The notes beneath the pieces were generated by a model. It had not been told where the DNA came from. It saw only the letters and a list, made by a program, of their open reading frames with translations, and did no database searches. Both the position numbers and the translations under genes were made by a program. Below are positions 48,528 through 59,898 of a stretch of DNA of 64,000 nt, piece after piece. Source of the stretch: Bordetella parapertussis (GTDB lineage Bacteria; Pseudomonadota; Gammaproteobacteria; Burkholderiales; Burkholderiaceae_D); contig CAMCXB010000002.1 of the NCBI GenBank assembly GCA_945883145.1, positions 57,719-121,718 of the forward strand. The letters run 5' to 3'. The stretch's first letter is position 1, and every line of letters begins with the position of its first letter.

Positions 48528-50321
48528 ATGAATAACATACGTAATTTTTCTATCATCGCGCATATTGACCATGGCAAATCCACCTTGGCAGATCGCATCA
48601 TCCAACTGTGCGGTGGTTTATCCGATCGTGAGATGGAAGCGCAGGTTCTCGACTCTATGGACTTAGAGCGTGAGCGCGGCATCACAATTAAAGCGCAAAC
48701 CGCTGCGCTGAGTTACAAAGCACGCGATGGCAAAGTCTACAACTTGAATTTAATTGATACACCAGGTCATGTGGATTTTAGTTATGAGGTCAGTCGCTCA
48801 TTATCAGCTTGTGAAGGTGCATTGCTTGTAGTCGATGCTTCACAAGGTGTAGAAGCGCAAACGGTCGCTAACTGCTACACCGCATTAGATTTGGGTGTGG
48901 AAGTGGTACCGGTATTGAATAAAATTGATTTGCCTTCGGCTGATCCTGACAATGCGATTGCAGAAATTGAAGAAGTGATAGGAATCGAAGCTTCGGATGC
49001 TGTGCACTGTTCTGCAAAAACAGGTTTGGGTGTGCAAGATGTTTTAGAAGCCTTAATCCAAAAAGTGCCAGCGCCTAAGGGTGATCCCGATGCGCCTTTG
49101 CAGGCATTGATCGTGGATTCATGGTTTGATAATTATGTGGGTGTGGTGATGTTAGTGCGTGTCATAAACGGTACACTCAAACCCAAAGAAAAAATTCTCT
49201 TAATGGCGACTGGCTCGCAGCATTTAGTGGAGAGTGTAGGTGTCTTTACACCAAAGTCTATCGCACGAGAACAACTCTCAGCAGGACAAGTTGGCTTTAT
49301 CATTTCTGGCATTAAAGAATTAAAAGCCGCTAAGGTTGGTGACACCGTTACCTTGGCAGCGAAACCTGCACCTGCTGCTTTACCTGGTTTTAAAGAAGTG
49401 CAGCCGCAAGTGTTTGCGGGTTTGTTTCCAGTGGAAGCGAATCAATATGATGCCTTGCGTGATTCATTAGAAAAACTCAAGCTCAATGATGCTGCTCTGA
49501 TGTACGAGCCTGAAGTCTCGCAAGCTTTAGGATTTGGATTTCGTTGCGGCTTCTTAGGTTTGTTGCACATGGAAATTGTGCAAGAACGTTTAGAGCGTGA
49601 ATTTGGTATGGATCTCATTACCACTGCGCCTACGGTTATTTACGAAGTGGTGATGCGTGATGGCAGCATGCTGATGGTAGACAATCCATCTAAGATGCCG
49701 GATCCCTCACGGATTGAAGAAGTGCGTGAACCTATCGTCACCGTTAATCTGTATATGCCGCAGGAATATGTCGGAGCAGTGATTACGTTGTGTACCCAAA
49801 AACGCGGTATGCAAATCAATATGAGTTATCACGGTAAGCAAGTGCAACTCACGTATGAAATTCCCATGGCTGAAGTGGTGCTGGATTTCTTTGATCGTTT
49901 GAAATCAATCTCACGTGGTTATGCATCGATGGATTATGAATTCAAAGAATATCGTGCTGCTGATGTGGTGAAGGTGGATATGTTGATCAATGCGGAGAAA
50001 GTCGATGCGTTAGCGATCATTGTGCATCGTGCTAATTCTCAATATCGCGGTCGTGCAGTGGCTGCAAAAATGCGTGAATTGATTCCTCGTCAGATGTTTG
50101 ATGTAGCGATTCAAGCAGCTATCGGTTCAAATATTATTTCACGTGAAAATGTGAAAGCCTTGCGTAAAAATGTTTTGGCTAAATGTTATGGCGGTGATAT
50201 TTCGCGTAAACGTAAGCTGTTAGAAAAACAAAAAGCCGGTAAAAAACGTATGAAGCAAGTCGGTTCAGTTGAAATACCTCAGGAAGCTTTCCTGGCAATC
50301 CTACAAGTCGAAGAGAAATAA
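48528..50321 (+). CDS. lepA: Elongation factor 4 (LepA)
   Basis: Ribosome-associated GTPase (597 aa) implicated in translation under stress and in initiation or subunit biogenesis. GTP motifs: [14 protein letters not shown] (G1), DTPGHVDF (G3), [10 protein letters not shown] (G4). The LepA-specific C-terminal domain ends about residue 590 and includes [21 protein letters not shown] written over residues near 560. lepB starts at the next base after the stop. Confidence 0.97.
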   Translation: MNNIRNFSIIAHIDHGKSTLADRIIQLCGGLSDREMEAQVLDSMDLERERGITIKAQTAALSYKARDGKVYNLNLIDTPGHVDFSYEVSRSLSACEGALLVVDASQGVEAQTVANCYTALDLGVEVVPVLNKIDLPSADPDNAIAEIEEVIGIEASDAVHCSAKTGLGVQDVLEALIQKVPAPKGDPDAPLQALIVDSWFDNYVGVVMLVRVINGTLKPKEKILLMATGSQHLVESVGVFTPKSIAREQLSAGQVGFIISGIKELKAAKVGDTVTLAAKPAPAALPGFKEVQPQVFAGLFPVEANQYDALRDSLEKLKLNDAALMYEPEVSQALGFGFRCGFLGLLHMEIVQERLEREFGMDLITTAPTVIYEVVMRDGSMLMVDNPSKMPDPSRIEEVREPIVTVNLYMPQEYVGAVITLCTQKRGMQINMSYHGKQVQLTYEIPMAEVVLDFFDRLKSISRGYASMDYEFKEYRAADVVKVDMLINAEKVDALAIIVHRANSQYRGRAVAAKMRELIPRQMFDVAIQAAIGSNIISRENVKALRKNVLAKCYGGDISRKRKLLEKQKAGKKRMKQVGSVEIPQEAFLAILQVEEK

Positions 50322-51233
50322 ATGAGTCTGCAATCAATATTAGGAAATTTTGCGTTAATCCTGTTTAGCTTAACAATAGTGACTGGCATCATCTGGTCTA
50401 TTGATCGCTTTTATTTAGCGCCACGTCGTCGTCAGTCACTGGACGCAGCCTTAGCTGAATATGATGCACGCACTGCGCGTTTATTAGAAAGTGGTGTGAA
50501 GGCCGATCCCTCCGCTCGCAAAGAGATTATAGAAAATTTTGAACGTCAGCCTGCCTGGGTAACGTATACGGGTAGCTTCTTTCCTGTGATCGCAGCGGTA
50601 TTTTTATTTCGCTCATTTTGCTATGAGCCATTCAAAATTCCTTCTAGCTCTATGGTGCCAACCTTACAGATTGGCGACCTGATTTTAGTAAATAAGTACA
50701 TTTATGGAATAAGACTACCAATTATTAATAAAAAAATTATTGATCTTAATAATCCTAAAGCTGGCGATGTAATGGTGTTTAAATTCCCTAAAGATCCCTC
50801 CTTGGATTACATCAAGCGGGTAGTGGGTGTGGCGGGTGACAAAATTCTCTATAAAAATAAACGTTTGACGGTGAATGGTCGTGAGCTTACTTATGAGAAA
50901 TTGCCTGAATATTTAGATGAAGAGCGATTAACGTATTACAGCCATTATCGTGAGAATCTTAATAACAAAGCGCATGGCATTTTGAATGATGATCGCGTAC
51001 CTTCTTATGTGCCTAGTCCGGATGCGTTTCCTCAGCATGAGTTATGCACTTATAACTTGGAAGGCTTTAGCTGCACAGTACCGGAAGGACATTATTTTAT
51101 GATGGGTGATAACCGCGATAATAGTTTGGACTCACGCTATTGGGGTTTTGTGCCAGATAAAAATATTGTTGGTAAAGCTTTCTTTGTTTGGATGAATCTA
51201 GGGAATTTCAAACGTATAGGTAGTTTTGATTAA
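50322..51233 (+). CDS. lepB: Signal peptidase I
   Basis: Membrane protease that removes signal peptides on the periplasmic face (303 aa). Transmembrane segments at about residues 9-27 and 84-100. Catalytic Ser110 (IPSSSMVPTL) and Lys165 (LDYIKRVVG), plus the box E motif GDNRDNSLDSRYWG. It begins immediately after lepA, the classical lepA-lepB operon. Confidence 0.96.
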   Translation: MSLQSILGNFALILFSLTIVTGIIWSIDRFYLAPRRRQSLDAALAEYDARTARLLESGVKADPSARKEIIENFERQPAWVTYTGSFFPVIAAVFLFRSFCYEPFKIPSSSMVPTLQIGDLILVNKYIYGIRLPIINKKIIDLNNPKAGDVMVFKFPKDPSLDYIKRVVGVAGDKILYKNKRLTVNGRELTYEKLPEYLDEERLTYYSHYRENLNNKAHGILNDDRVPSYVPSPDAFPQHELCTYNLEGFSCTVPEGHYFMMGDNRDNSLDSRYWGFVPDKNIVGKAFFVWMNLGNFKRIGSFD

Positions 51234-51241
51234 ACAAAAAT

Positions 51242-51685
51242 ATGATGAAGCAGATGCGTAATCTTAGTCACACACCAATTCAGCGAATGAGAACGCGACC
51301 TACTGTTAAACAACAGAGGGGTATGTCACTCATAGGTTTGGTGTGTACGTTATTTGTGTTTGTATCCTTCTTTTGGTTAGCGATACGTATTGTTCCTACT
51401 ATGTTGGAATTTTGGGCGATAGAGAAAGCCGTCGCCGCTTCTAAAGTAGTTTCTAAAACACCGGCAGAGTTAAGAGTCGCTTTTGACAAAATTGCTGATG
51501 CAAGTCATATCAGCACCTTAGATGGAAAATCCTTAGTCATACAGGGTACTGGGTCGGCAATGCAGATTAGTTTTAGCTATCAAAAAGTTATACCTTTGGC
51601 GAACATCCCGCTTGCAGGTCCTGCTAGTCTGATGATTGATTATCGTGGATCGACTGACACCGAAAAATCGGGTAAATCGGAGTAA
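51242..51685 (+). CDS. DUF4845 single-pass membrane protein
   Basis: A 147-residue protein with a basic N-terminus, the segment [20 protein letters not shown] as a transmembrane helix (about residues 26-46), and a periplasmic domain. It resembles a pilin-like N-terminus but is the DUF4845 protein found between lepB and rnc in betaproteobacteria. Its function is unknown. Confidence 0.82.
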   Translation: MMKQMRNLSHTPIQRMRTRPTVKQQRGMSLIGLVCTLFVFVSFFWLAIRIVPTMLEFWAIEKAVAASKVVSKTPAELRVAFDKIADASHISTLDGKSLVIQGTGSAMQISFSYQKVIPLANIPLAGPASLMIDYRGSTDTEKSGKSE

Positions 51686-51711
51686 GTATCCTGAAATCCT
51701 CTATCGACATC

Positions 51712-52686
51712 GTGCTGCTGCAAGAACGCTTAGGACATACGTTCAAAAATCCTGTGTTGTTACAACAGGCTTTAACGCATCGTAGTCATAGTAGTACGCA
51801 TAACGAAAGACTAGAATTCTTAGGTGACTCGGTATTGAACTGTGTGGTTGCGTCAGTTTTGTTTGATCGCTTTGGAAAAATTGATGAAGGCGATCTGTCG
51901 CGATTGCGTGCCAATCTCGTTAAACAACAATCCTTGTATGAGATTGCACAGAGAATCGAACTCTCGAATTTTTTGCGCTTAGGTGAGGGTGAACTCAAAT
52001 CAGGTGGCTTTCGTAGGCCATCAATTTTAGCGGACACCTTAGAAGCCTTATTCGGCGCAATTTTTCTTGACTCGGGATTTGATGCAGCATGTAGCGTGAT
52101 TAGCGCTATGTATATACCTATCTTAGATACTGTCGATCCTAAAACCTTGGGCAAAGATGCAAAGACCTTGTTACAAGAATTTTTACAAGGTAAAAAAATC
52201 GCACTACCTCAATACAATGTAGTCGCAACTCATGGCGCTGCACATAATCAAGAATTCGAAGTGGAATGTTTAGTTCCTAAGCTTGATATTCAAGTTTTTG
52301 GAACAGGTGGTAGTCGTCGTGCTGGAGAACAAGCGGCAGCTAAATCAGCGCTAGAAGCAGTACAAATAGCATTAGCCAAAGCGCCAGCTGCTGCGAAAAA
52401 GAATAAGCCGCGCACCACACAGTTAAAACTAGCCGGTATCGCTACTATTCAGCCAGATGCTCCAGTTTCACACATGGAGTTGCCTAAGTCGAGTAAGACG
52501 ACTAGAGGACAGAGTAAAAAATCGGATCAAGATAGTCAAGCACAGGCAACGCATGAGTATGAAGAAAATGCTTCGGACGCGCAGCAACTTCAATCGAATA
52601 GGGATGATGCAAATCAACCTGATCTATTAAAAGAAAATGAAGCAGAAGTTCCCTCAGCAGGTACTGGTCAAAGTAAATCAGCATGA
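51712..52686 (+). CDS. rnc: Ribonuclease III
   Basis: Double-strand-specific endoribonuclease (324 aa from GTG 51712). Catalytic signature [12 protein letters not shown] and [14 protein letters not shown]; double-stranded RNA-binding domain about residues 150-222. It carries an extra 95-residue Lys/Gln/Ser/Asp-rich tail beyond the usual end of about 225. A CTG at 51691 preceded by GGAG (51679-51682) could be the real start and would add seven residues. Its stop overlaps era by 4 nt, the conserved rnc-era-recO order. Confidence 0.94.
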   Translation: MLLQERLGHTFKNPVLLQQALTHRSHSSTHNERLEFLGDSVLNCVVASVLFDRFGKIDEGDLSRLRANLVKQQSLYEIAQRIELSNFLRLGEGELKSGGFRRPSILADTLEALFGAIFLDSGFDAACSVISAMYIPILDTVDPKTLGKDAKTLLQEFLQGKKIALPQYNVVATHGAAHNQEFEVECLVPKLDIQVFGTGGSRRAGEQAAAKSALEAVQIALAKAPAAAKKNKPRTTQLKLAGIATIQPDAPVSHMELPKSSKTTRGQSKKSDQDSQAQATHEYEENASDAQQLQSNRDDANQPDLLKENEAEVPSAGTGQSKSA

Positions 52687-53585
52687 CACAAACAACGGTC
52701 ACTGAAGATTTTCGATGCGGTTATATCGCCATCGTTGGAAGACCGAATGTAGGTAAGTCCACGCTAATGAATAAACTCATAGGCGCAAAAATCAGTATCA
52801 CTTCACGCAAAGCACAAACCACACGACATCGCATTACTGGCATACAAACGCGTGACAATGCGCAATTCATTTACATTGATACGCCGGGTTTTCAAACACG
52901 TCATAACAATGCATTAAATAAAACATTAAATCGCACGGTGAGTAACACCTTAGTGTCTTGTGATGTGGTGTTGTTTGTGGTTGAAGCGGGATCATTTGAT
53001 ACAGCAGATCAGCAAGTATTAGAACAAATACCCAAAGGTGTGCCGGTTATTTTAGTCATTAACAAAGCAGACAAAATCAAAGACAAAGCTTTGCTGATGC
53101 CGTTTGCACAAAAGGTAGCAGGGCAACGTGATTTTGCTGCCATCGTGCCGGTGTCTGCGCGTCAAGGTTTTCAACTTGATCAGCTAGAGTCAGAGATTCA
53201 AACTTATTTGCCCAACAACGCGCCTATCTTTAGTGAAGATGATATCACTGACCGTAGTGAAAAATTTCTAGCAACAGAAATCGTGCGTGAAAAAGTCTTT
53301 CGCTATGTGGGCGATGAACTGCCTTACACTAGCACCGTCGTGTTAGAAAAATTTGAACAAGAAGGACAGCTAAGAAGAATATTCGCTGCCATCTTAGTTG
53401 AGCGTGACATGCATAAAGCTATGGTGATCGGCAATAAAGGCGCACGACTCAAAGAAATTTCTACGACAGCACGCTTAGATATGGAAAAGCTGTTTGGTGG
53501 TCCTGTGTATTTAGAAATTTGGGTCAAAGTCAAATCTGGTTGGGCTGATAACGAAGCAGGATTACGTGCCTATGGCTACGAATAA
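52683..53585 (+). CDS. era: GTPase Era
   Basis: Essential GTPase for 30S maturation (300 aa). GTP motifs [17 protein letters not shown] and NKADK; the C-terminal KH domain includes [13 protein letters not shown] and binds the 3' end of 16S rRNA. It overlaps rnc by 4 nt and recO by 14 nt. Confidence 0.97.
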   Translation: MTQTTVTEDFRCGYIAIVGRPNVGKSTLMNKLIGAKISITSRKAQTTRHRITGIQTRDNAQFIYIDTPGFQTRHNNALNKTLNRTVSNTLVSCDVVLFVVEAGSFDTADQQVLEQIPKGVPVILVINKADKIKDKALLMPFAQKVAGQRDFAAIVPVSARQGFQLDQLESEIQTYLPNNAPIFSEDDITDRSEKFLATEIVREKVFRYVGDELPYTSTVVLEKFEQEGQLRRIFAAILVERDMHKAMVIGNKGARLKEISTTARLDMEKLFGGPVYLEIWVKVKSGWADNEAGLRAYGYE

Positions 53586-54453
53586 GCGTGCCATTCCCCT
53601 AGATGACAGCGAGCTTAGCGCTGAGCCAGTAGTTGTGCAAACTACGTCTGTAGTGCCTGCAAGCTCAACTGTATCCTCATCTGCAAGTAAAAAACGCGTT
53701 TCGTCGATTAAGCCAGTCGTACAAAGCCGTCCGCAAGAGCGTGAACATCGAGTGATGGGTCAGCCTGGATTTGTATTACATAGCTATCCCTATAAAGAAA
53801 CCAGTTTGATTGTGAATGTGTTTTCACGCGAACATGGTCGTGTGGCATTGATTGCAAAAGGTGCCAAGCGTCCGCATTCAAAACTGCGTGGTGTATTACA
53901 AACCTTTCAGCCATTGCAATTGAGTTGGAGTGGTAAATCAGAAGTGCGTACCTTAATTGGTGCCGAGTGGGTGGGTGGTTTATTGCCGCTAGAGCGTTCT
54001 GCACTCTTGTGTGGATTTTATTTAAATGAGTTATTGGTTAAATTACTCGCACGTGATGATGCGCATCCCGTTTTATTTGATCATTATGTCTCTGCACTCA
54101 ATCAATTAGCGCATGAAGAAGCACCAGCTATCGTTTTGCGTAAATTTGAACTAGCTTTGTTAAAAGAAACGGGCGTCATTGGTAGCCTGACTTATTGCAC
54201 GAGTGCCAAACAAGAAGTGCAGCCTGATTTACTGTATGTGTTTGATCCTGAGCGTGGCGCTAGAGAAGCATGGGCCAGTGACAATGTGCCTGTGGTGTCG
54301 GGTAAAACTCTGCTTGATATGGCAGCGGAAGATTTTCAAGATGGACAAACACAAACGCAAAGTAAATTTTTAATGCGCCACTTGTTAGCGCATCATTTAG
54401 GTGGCACGCCTCTCAACACGCGACAAATTTTAATTGACTTATTACAGCTATAA
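53572..54453 (+). CDS. recO: DNA repair protein RecO
   Basis: RecFOR-pathway annealing protein (293 aa from ATG 53572). The OB-fold begins at about residue 62 ([21 protein letters not shown]), followed by the helical C-terminal domain. The first 60 residues (Ser/Val/Lys-rich) are an extension absent from E. coli RecO (242 aa). A GTG at 53566 is also in frame. Overlaps the end of era. Confidence 0.92.
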   Translation: MATNKRAIPLDDSELSAEPVVVQTTSVVPASSTVSSSASKKRVSSIKPVVQSRPQEREHRVMGQPGFVLHSYPYKETSLIVNVFSREHGRVALIAKGAKRPHSKLRGVLQTFQPLQLSWSGKSEVRTLIGAEWVGGLLPLERSALLCGFYLNELLVKLLARDDAHPVLFDHYVSALNQLAHEEAPAIVLRKFELALLKETGVIGSLTYCTSAKQEVQPDLLYVFDPERGAREAWASDNVPVVSGKTLLDMAAEDFQDGQTQTQSKFLMRHLLAHHLGGTPLNTRQILIDLLQL

Positions 54454-54490
54454 AAACACCTTAATCAATCTTTAGTTATAATTTTCTCCT

Positions 54491-55270
54491 ATGAGCTTTC
54501 TTCAACCCCACCATGCCAGCTTAGATCTGGGTGTCAATATCGATCATGTCGCCACCTTGCGTAATGCAAGAGGTACGGTGTATCCCGATCCATTGCAAGC
54601 AGCATTATTAGCAGAACGCGCTGGTGCTGATGCGATTACCTTACATTTACGTGAAGACCGTCGTCATATTCGTGATGCAGATGTTGAAGCGATACGCCCG
54701 CAAATCACTACACGCATGAATTTAGAATCTGCAGTGACGTCTGAAATGCTAGATTTTGCTTGTCGTATCTTGCCGCATGATGTGTGTTTAGTGCCTGAAC
54801 GACGTAATGAAGTCACGACCGAAGGTGGTTTAGATGTGCGACGTTTTTTCAATGAAGTGCAGGCAGCAGTAAAACAATTAGAACAGCATAAGATTCGTGT
54901 CTCATTGTTTATCGATGCAGATAAAGAGCAAATTACTGCTGCTGCAGAAGCAGGCGCGCCAGTGATTGAATTGCATACTGGTCGTTATGCTGATGCGCAT
55001 AATCAGGCTGAACAAGATAAAGAATTTCAGCGTATTCGTGATGCAGTTGAAGTGGGCATTAAGCTAGGCTTGAAAGTTAATGCCGGTCATGGCTTGCATT
55101 ATCAAAATGTGCAAGCGATTGCTGCACTGCCTGACATTACTGAACTCAATATTGGTCACGCTATCGTCGGACATGCCGTTTTTGTTGGCTGGGAAAATGC
55201 GGTGCGTGAAATGAAAGCTTTAATGATTAAAGCCAGATCAGGTGCCACGACTAAGGATGCTCGTGCATGA
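54491..55270 (+). CDS. pdxJ: Pyridoxine 5'-phosphate synthase
   Basis: Condenses 1-deoxyxylulose 5-phosphate with 3-amino-2-oxopropyl phosphate in vitamin B6 synthesis (259 aa). Motifs: [17 protein letters not shown] at the N-terminus, [12 protein letters not shown] and [10 protein letters not shown]. Overlaps acpS by 4 nt; the pdxJ-acpS pair is widely conserved. Confidence 0.97.
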   Translation: MSFLQPHHASLDLGVNIDHVATLRNARGTVYPDPLQAALLAERAGADAITLHLREDRRHIRDADVEAIRPQITTRMNLESAVTSEMLDFACRILPHDVCLVPERRNEVTTEGGLDVRRFFNEVQAAVKQLEQHKIRVSLFIDADKEQITAAAEAGAPVIELHTGRYADAHNQAEQDKEFQRIRDAVEVGIKLGLKVNAGHGLHYQNVQAIAALPDITELNIGHAIVGHAVFVGWENAVREMKALMIKARSGATTKDARA

Positions 55271-55659
55271 TTTTTGGTATAGGCACAGATATTTTGCAAA
55301 TTAACCGACTTGAGCAAGCACTTCAACGTCGTGGTGAACGTTTTGCAGAAAAAATATTAGGCCCTCAAGAATTAGAAAAATATCATCGTCGTAAAGCCAA
55401 AGTAGAAGCACGCGGATTACGTTTTTTGGCCACGCGCTTTGCGGCCAAAGAAGCGTTTTCTAAAGCGATAGGATTGGGCATGCGCATGCCTATGACATGG
55501 CGTTCTATGCAAGTCTTAAATGCACCGAGTGGTAAACCTATCGTTGTGACCAGTGGTGCATTAACAGAATTTATGCGTCAACATGGATTGAGCGCTCATG
55601 TGACCATCACCGATGAAATTGATTATGCGGTTGCCTTTGTTGTAGTGGAGAAGATATGA
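55267..55659 (+). CDS. acpS: Holo-ACP synthase
   Basis: 4'-phosphopantetheinyl transferase (130 aa) that activates AcpP. The [13 protein letters not shown] motif supplies the metal-binding Asp and [13 protein letters not shown] the second metal/CoA site. Overlaps both neighbours by 4 nt. Confidence 0.97.
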   Translation: MIFGIGTDILQINRLEQALQRRGERFAEKILGPQELEKYHRRKAKVEARGLRFLATRFAAKEAFSKAIGLGMRMPMTWRSMQVLNAPSGKPIVVTSGALTEFMRQHGLSAHVTITDEIDYAVAFVVVEKI

Positions 55660-56705
55660 ATAAAAATAAATCAGCTAACCATGCGTTTATGCCAGTGATG
55701 CTCGATGTGGAAGGTCTACAATTAAATGAACATGATTTACGTCGCATACGCCATCCCTTAACTGGGGGTGTGATTTTATTTGCGCGTAACTATGAAAATC
55801 GCTCACAGCTCGTTGCTTTGTGTCAGGCGATTCATGCTGAACGTCCTGATGTGTTGATCGCAGTTGATCATGAAGGTGGGCGAGTACAACGTTTTCGTAG
55901 TGATGGTTTTACGCGTTTACCTGCTATGCGTTTATTAGGTGAATTATGGGATAGAGATGTACTCGCTTCTTGTAAAGCAGCGACTGATTTAGGTTATGTA
56001 CTTGCAGCTGAATTACGTGCTTGTGGTGTCGATTTATCTTTCACACCAGTTTTAGATTTAGATTATGGTGAATCAGGCGTCATTGGCGATCGTGCATTTC
56101 ATCGTGATCCACGTGTCGTTACTATGCTCGCTAAAAATGTGAATCATGGATTGATGTTAGCGGGGATGGCAAATTGCGGTAAACATTTTCCTGGACATGG
56201 CTTTGTTAAAGCGGATTCACATACTGAAATCCCTGTTGATGAACGACAGACTGCTGACATTCTGAAAGAAGATGCTGCACCTTATGATTGGTTAGGTATG
56301 AGTCTGACAGCAGTCATGCCTGCGCATGTGATCTATCCTGAATTTGATTCTCATCCTGCAGGGTTTTCAAAAAAATGGCTGAATCATCTGCGCAAAGAAA
56401 TCGGCTTTGAAGGCGTGATTTTCAGCGATGATTTATCGATGGAAGGTGCGAGTGTTGCAGGCAATGTGGTACAAGGTGCGCATGCTGCTCTGAAAGCCGG
56501 TTGCGATATGGTTTTAATTTGTAATTCGCCTGATAAAGCCGATCAATTACTTGCAGGTTTAGATAGTTCGCTTGCTGTGAATGCTGCAGCTTCTGCTGAA
56601 CGACTTGCACGATTGATGCCGGTTGATACGCCTAAAGACTGGGCTACTCTACAAGAAGATAAACGCTATCAGTCAGCCAAAGCAGCCGTCTTAGCTTTGC
56701 GCTGA
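55656..56705 (+). CDS. nagZ: Beta-N-acetylhexosaminidase
   Basis: Cytosolic family GH3 glycosidase for cell-wall recycling (349 aa), releasing GlcNAc from anhydromuropeptides. The NagZ motif [18 protein letters not shown] contains the catalytic His, and the nucleophile Asp is in [15 protein letters not shown] overlap with acpS. Confidence 0.96.
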   Translation: MNKNKSANHAFMPVMLDVEGLQLNEHDLRRIRHPLTGGVILFARNYENRSQLVALCQAIHAERPDVLIAVDHEGGRVQRFRSDGFTRLPAMRLLGELWDRDVLASCKAATDLGYVLAAELRACGVDLSFTPVLDLDYGESGVIGDRAFHRDPRVVTMLAKNVNHGLMLAGMANCGKHFPGHGFVKADSHTEIPVDERQTADILKEDAAPYDWLGMSLTAVMPAHVIYPEFDSHPAGFSKKWLNHLRKEIGFEGVIFSDDLSMEGASVAGNVVQGAHAALKAGCDMVLICNSPDKADQLLAGLDSSLAVNAAASAERLARLMPVDTPKDWATLQEDKRYQSAKAAVLALR

Positions 56706-56731
56706 GATCGCTCTTTAAAAATACGATAGCG

Positions 56732-58612
56732 ATGTCTGATCCAGAACAGCAGTCTGAACCGAATTCAGACAATCAGCCAGACACTCGTGCTGCAGTGTTA
56801 GCTGAAGTAGCAGCGCTGCCGCATTTGCCTGGTGTGTATCGTTATTTTGATACGCAAGATCGTTTGCTCTATGTGGGCAAAGCACGCGATTTAAAAAAAC
56901 GCGTATCGAGTTATTTTCAAAAAAACTTAGCAAGTCCACGCACTGCCATGATGGTGGAGCGCATCGTGCGTTTAGAAACTACTGTCACTCGAAGTGAAGC
57001 TGAAGCACTCATATTAGAAAACAATCTCATTAAAACTTTGCAACCACGTTTTAATATTTTGTTTAGAGATGATAAGTCTTATCCTTACCTGAAATTGTCA
57101 GGTGGCGAATATCCACGCATGGCGTATTATCGTGGTGCGGTCGATAAAAAAAATCAATACTTCGGACCTTTTCCTAGTGCTTGGGCAGTCAAAGAATCGA
57201 TGCAGATTTTGCAGAAGATTTTTTTATTGCGTACCTGTGAAGACTCTGTCTTTAGCAACCGTACTCGTCCTTGTTTACTACATCAAATCCAGCGTTGTAG
57301 TGGTCCTTGCGTTAACTTCATCTCTAAGGAAGATTACGCAACGGATGTCGATAATGCTGCGCAATTTCTACGTGGTCGCCAAACTGAATTAATGGCCTCA
57401 CTAGAACAAAAAATGCAGGGCTTTGCGAATGAATTAAAGTTTGAGCAAGCAGCATTAGTGCGCAATCAAATCACAGCACTCTCCCGTATTTTGCATCAGC
57501 AAACTATGGAAACTGGTAGTGATGCGGATATCGACATCATTGCAGTGGTAGTGCAGGGTGGTCGAGCTTGTGTGAATCTCGCCATGGTGCGTGGGGGACG
57601 ACATTTAGGTGATCGTGCTTATTTCCCACTGCATGTTGATAACGCTCTTGCAGTCGAAGGCTCGATTCAAACAGAAGTGTTGAAAGCTTTTTTAGCGCAG
57701 CACTACGTGGATAAATTCATTCCATCTGTTTTGATACTTAATCTTGAATTGGATGAGCCAGAATTAATGTTGGTCTTGATGGAGCAATGTGGGCATCGCA
57801 TCAATTTACTATTTCAGCCACAGGGACAACGACGTCAGTGGCAGGAAATGGCAATCAAAGGAGCTGAGTTATCGCTCGCACGTTTATTAGCTGAGCAAGG
57901 ATCGCAGCAATCACGCACACGCGCTTTGGTAGACACCTTAGGCTTAGATATTGGTGAAATTGATACGCTGCGCATAGAGTGTTTTGACATCAGTCATACG
58001 CAAGGTGAAGCAACACAAGCTTCTTGTGTGGTGTTTCATCATCATCAAATGCAAAGTGGTGAATATCGTCGCTATAACATTGAAGACATCACACCAGGTG
58101 ATGACTATGCCGCTATGCGTCAAGTCTTAAGCCGTCGCTATGAAAAAATCGCTAACGGTGATGGCGTCATGCCCGATATCGTTTTAATCGATGGCGGTAA
58201 AGGGCAGGTTGAAATCGCGCGCCAAGTTTTATCAGAACTGGGGTTCGATATCAGTCTTATCGTTGGCGTCGCCAAAGGTGAGGGTCGTAAAGTCGGCTTG
58301 GAAGTCTTGATTTTTGCTGATGGTAGAGCAGCCATGGAGTTGGGTAAAGAATCTGCTGCCTTGATGTTAATTGCCCAAATCCGCGATGAAGCCCACCGAT
58401 TTGCCATCACAGGCATGCGTGCTAAACGCGCTAAAGCACGTCAGACATCGCGACTAGAGGAAATAGAAGGCATAGGCGCAAAACGCCGCCAAAAGCTACT
58501 GGCGCGCTTTGGTGGCTTGCGCGGTGTGATGGATGCCAGTGTTGAAGAATTAGCCTCTGTGGAAGGCATTTCCCGTCAATTAGCAGAAGATATTTATCGG
58601 CAATTACATTAG
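56732..58612 (+). CDS. uvrC: Excinuclease ABC subunit C
   Basis: Nucleotide-excision repair nuclease (626 aa). GIY-YIG domain (about residues 33-110, [19 protein letters not shown]) makes the 3' cut; a UVR domain (about 220-255) binds UvrB; the RNase-H-like domain ([12 protein letters not shown]) makes the 5' cut; helix-hairpin-helix repeats end the protein. It lies 26 nt after nagZ. Confidence 0.97.
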   Translation: MSDPEQQSEPNSDNQPDTRAAVLAEVAALPHLPGVYRYFDTQDRLLYVGKARDLKKRVSSYFQKNLASPRTAMMVERIVRLETTVTRSEAEALILENNLIKTLQPRFNILFRDDKSYPYLKLSGGEYPRMAYYRGAVDKKNQYFGPFPSAWAVKESMQILQKIFLLRTCEDSVFSNRTRPCLLHQIQRCSGPCVNFISKEDYATDVDNAAQFLRGRQTELMASLEQKMQGFANELKFEQAALVRNQITALSRILHQQTMETGSDADIDIIAVVVQGGRACVNLAMVRGGRHLGDRAYFPLHVDNALAVEGSIQTEVLKAFLAQHYVDKFIPSVLILNLELDEPELMLVLMEQCGHRINLLFQPQGQRRQWQEMAIKGAELSLARLLAEQGSQQSRTRALVDTLGLDIGEIDTLRIECFDISHTQGEATQASCVVFHHHQMQSGEYRRYNIEDITPGDDYAAMRQVLSRRYEKIANGDGVMPDIVLIDGGKGQVEIARQVLSELGFDISLIVGVAKGEGRKVGLEVLIFADGRAAMELGKESAALMLIAQIRDEAHRFAITGMRAKRAKARQTSRLEEIEGIGAKRRQKLLARFGGLRGVMDASVEELASVEGISRQLAEDIYRQLH

Positions 58613-58756
58613 ATTTTTTGCATGCTTTTGCGCTATCCTTGGCCGGCATGCTGCATTAGGCAAAATAATGCTCACTAATCGGATGCTTACCAGATGTTTA
58701 CTGGTTTACCATCTACCTAATTGATGTCCTTTTTTAATTTCAGTTGAACGCTATCT

Positions 58757-59332
58757 ATGCCATTTAATATCCCCATCCTGCTCACGTGGCTGCGCGTAGC
58801 GATGATTCCTATGGTGGTTGGCGTCTTCTTTCTGCCTGATGGTTGGCTGACGATGGAAGAGAGTGGCATTATTTCTAGCGCTATCTTCATCATTGCTGCA
58901 ATCACGGATTGGTTTGATGGTTTTTTAGCGCGCAGATGGAATGAGGTCTCTGCATTTGGTGCTTTTTTAGATCCAGTTGCCGATAAATTGCTAGTTGCAG
59001 GTGTGCTGTTGCTCTTACTTCAGCTTGATAGAACTAACTTTGTCATTGCTTTCATCATCATAGGTAGAGAAATCACTATTAGCGCTTTACGTGAATGGAT
59101 GGCACATATTGGCGCTTCTAAATCGGTGGCAGTCAGCTCCATAGGAAAAATAAAGACTGCAGCGCAAATGATAGCGATTCCCATGCTGCTTTACGGACAG
59201 CCTATAGGATCACTCGATATTCTCTGGTTAGGTCAGCATCTCCTTGAAATTGCAGCGATTTTAACCATTTGGTCGATGCTGTATTACTTGCAAAAAGCTT
59301 GGCCTACCATCAAAGACAGCGTAGGTAGTTAA
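58757..59332 (+). CDS. pgsA: CDP-diacylglycerol-glycerol-3-phosphate 3-phosphatidyltransferase
   Basis: Phosphatidylglycerophosphate synthase (191 aa), first step of phosphatidylglycerol synthesis. The CDP-alcohol phosphotransferase motif runs from DWFDGFLARRWN to FGAFLDPVADKL, with five or so membrane helices. It follows uvrC, the conserved order in proteobacteria, and precedes a tRNA cluster. Confidence 0.95.
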   Translation: MPFNIPILLTWLRVAMIPMVVGVFFLPDGWLTMEESGIISSAIFIIAAITDWFDGFLARRWNEVSAFGAFLDPVADKLLVAGVLLLLLQLDRTNFVIAFIIIGREITISALREWMAHIGASKSVAVSSIGKIKTAAQMIAIPMLLYGQPIGSLDILWLGQHLLEIAAILTIWSMLYYLQKAWPTIKDSVGS

Positions 59333-59352
59333 TAAGCATAGAGTATGTTGGC

Positions 59353-59380
59353 TTGACAAAATTCCCTCTCAAGCTATAAT
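59353..59380 (+). promoter_or_regulatory. Consensus promoter of the tRNA cluster
   Basis: TTGACA (59353-59358), a 16-nt spacer and TATAAT (59375-59380): both hexamers are exact consensus. The start is expected about 10 nt before tRNA-Gly. Confidence 0.9.
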
Positions 59381-59396
59381 TCCGCTTCTGTTTTAC

Positions 59397-59472
59397 GCGG
59401 GAGTAGCTCAGTTGGTAGAGCGCAACCTTGCCAAGGTTGAGGTCGAGAGTTCGAGACTCTTCTCCCGCTCCA
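59397..59472 (+). tRNA. tRNA-Gly (anticodon GCC)
   Basis: Acceptor GCGGGAG/CTCCCGC, anticodon arm CAACC-TTGCCAA-GGTTG, encoded CCA at 59470-59472. Confidence 0.97.
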
Positions 59473-59481
59473 GAATGCCTG

Positions 59482-59509
59482 AAAAGGGAAGCTTGTAGCT
59501 TCCCTTTTT
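59482..59509 (+). terminator. Terminator after tRNA-Gly
   Basis: AAAAGGGAAGC (59482-59492) pairs with GCTTCCCTTTT (59498-59508), followed by T. Confidence 0.88.
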
Positions 59510-59592
59510 CATTCAATGTGGTTTGATGAGGACAGAAGACGCTGCGTTTGCATGGGCACGTAATGATGTTCGCGGTTACAATACGCACCCCT

Positions 59593-59666
59593 GGCGCGGT
59601 AGCAAAGCGGTTATGCAGTGGCCTGCAAAGCCATCTAGGGCGGTTCGACTCCGCCCCGCGCCTCCA
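59593..59666 (+). tRNA. tRNA-Cys (anticodon GCA)
   Basis: Acceptor GGCGCGG/CCGCGCC, anticodon loop CTGCAAA with anticodon GCA, encoded CCA at 59664-59666. Confidence 0.97.
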
Positions 59667-59675
59667 AACATTTTT

Positions 59676-59698
59676 AAAAAGCGCCAAGGCGCTTTTTT
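59676..59698 (+). terminator. Terminator after tRNA-Cys
   Basis: AAAAAGCGC pairs with GCGCTTTTT around CAAG, followed by T residues. Confidence 0.88.
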
Positions 59699-59758
59699 TA
59701 TTAGTTGTGTGAATTAGAATAGCGACTTTGGGCAAAAACCCGTAAGTCCCACTTATTA

Positions 59759-59851
59759 GCCTGAGTGGTGAAATTGGTAGACACAGCGGACTTAAAATCC
59801 GCCGCTTACCCGAGAGGGGGCGTACCGGTTCGATTCCGGTCTCAGGCACCA
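59759..59851 (+). tRNA. tRNA-Leu (anticodon TAA)
   Basis: Acceptor GCCTGAG/CTCAGGC, anticodon arm GCGGA-CTTAAAA-TCCGC with anticodon TAA, long variable arm, encoded CCA at 59849-59851. Its 3' end marks the start of the accessory region. Confidence 0.97.
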
Positions 59852-59860
59852 TTATCCATG

Positions 59861-59898
59861 CGCCTTTTCAAGTCTTGCAAATTTGAAAAGGCGTTTTT
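59861..59898 (+). terminator. Terminator after tRNA-Leu(TAA)
   Basis: CGCCTTTTCAA (59861-59871) pairs with TTGAAAAGGCG (59883-59893), followed by TTTTT. Confidence 0.9.

Noticed and set aside
48312..48605. 97-codon minus-strand frame upstream of lepA
   Set aside because: It runs through a structured terminator and the start of lepA, has no ribosome site and resembles no protein family.
59310..59852. 180-codon minus-strand frame across the tRNA cluster
   Set aside because: It is the antisense translation of tRNA-Leu, tRNA-Cys and tRNA-Gly (segments such as GIEPVRPLS and ESRTLDLN are typical artefacts of this kind).
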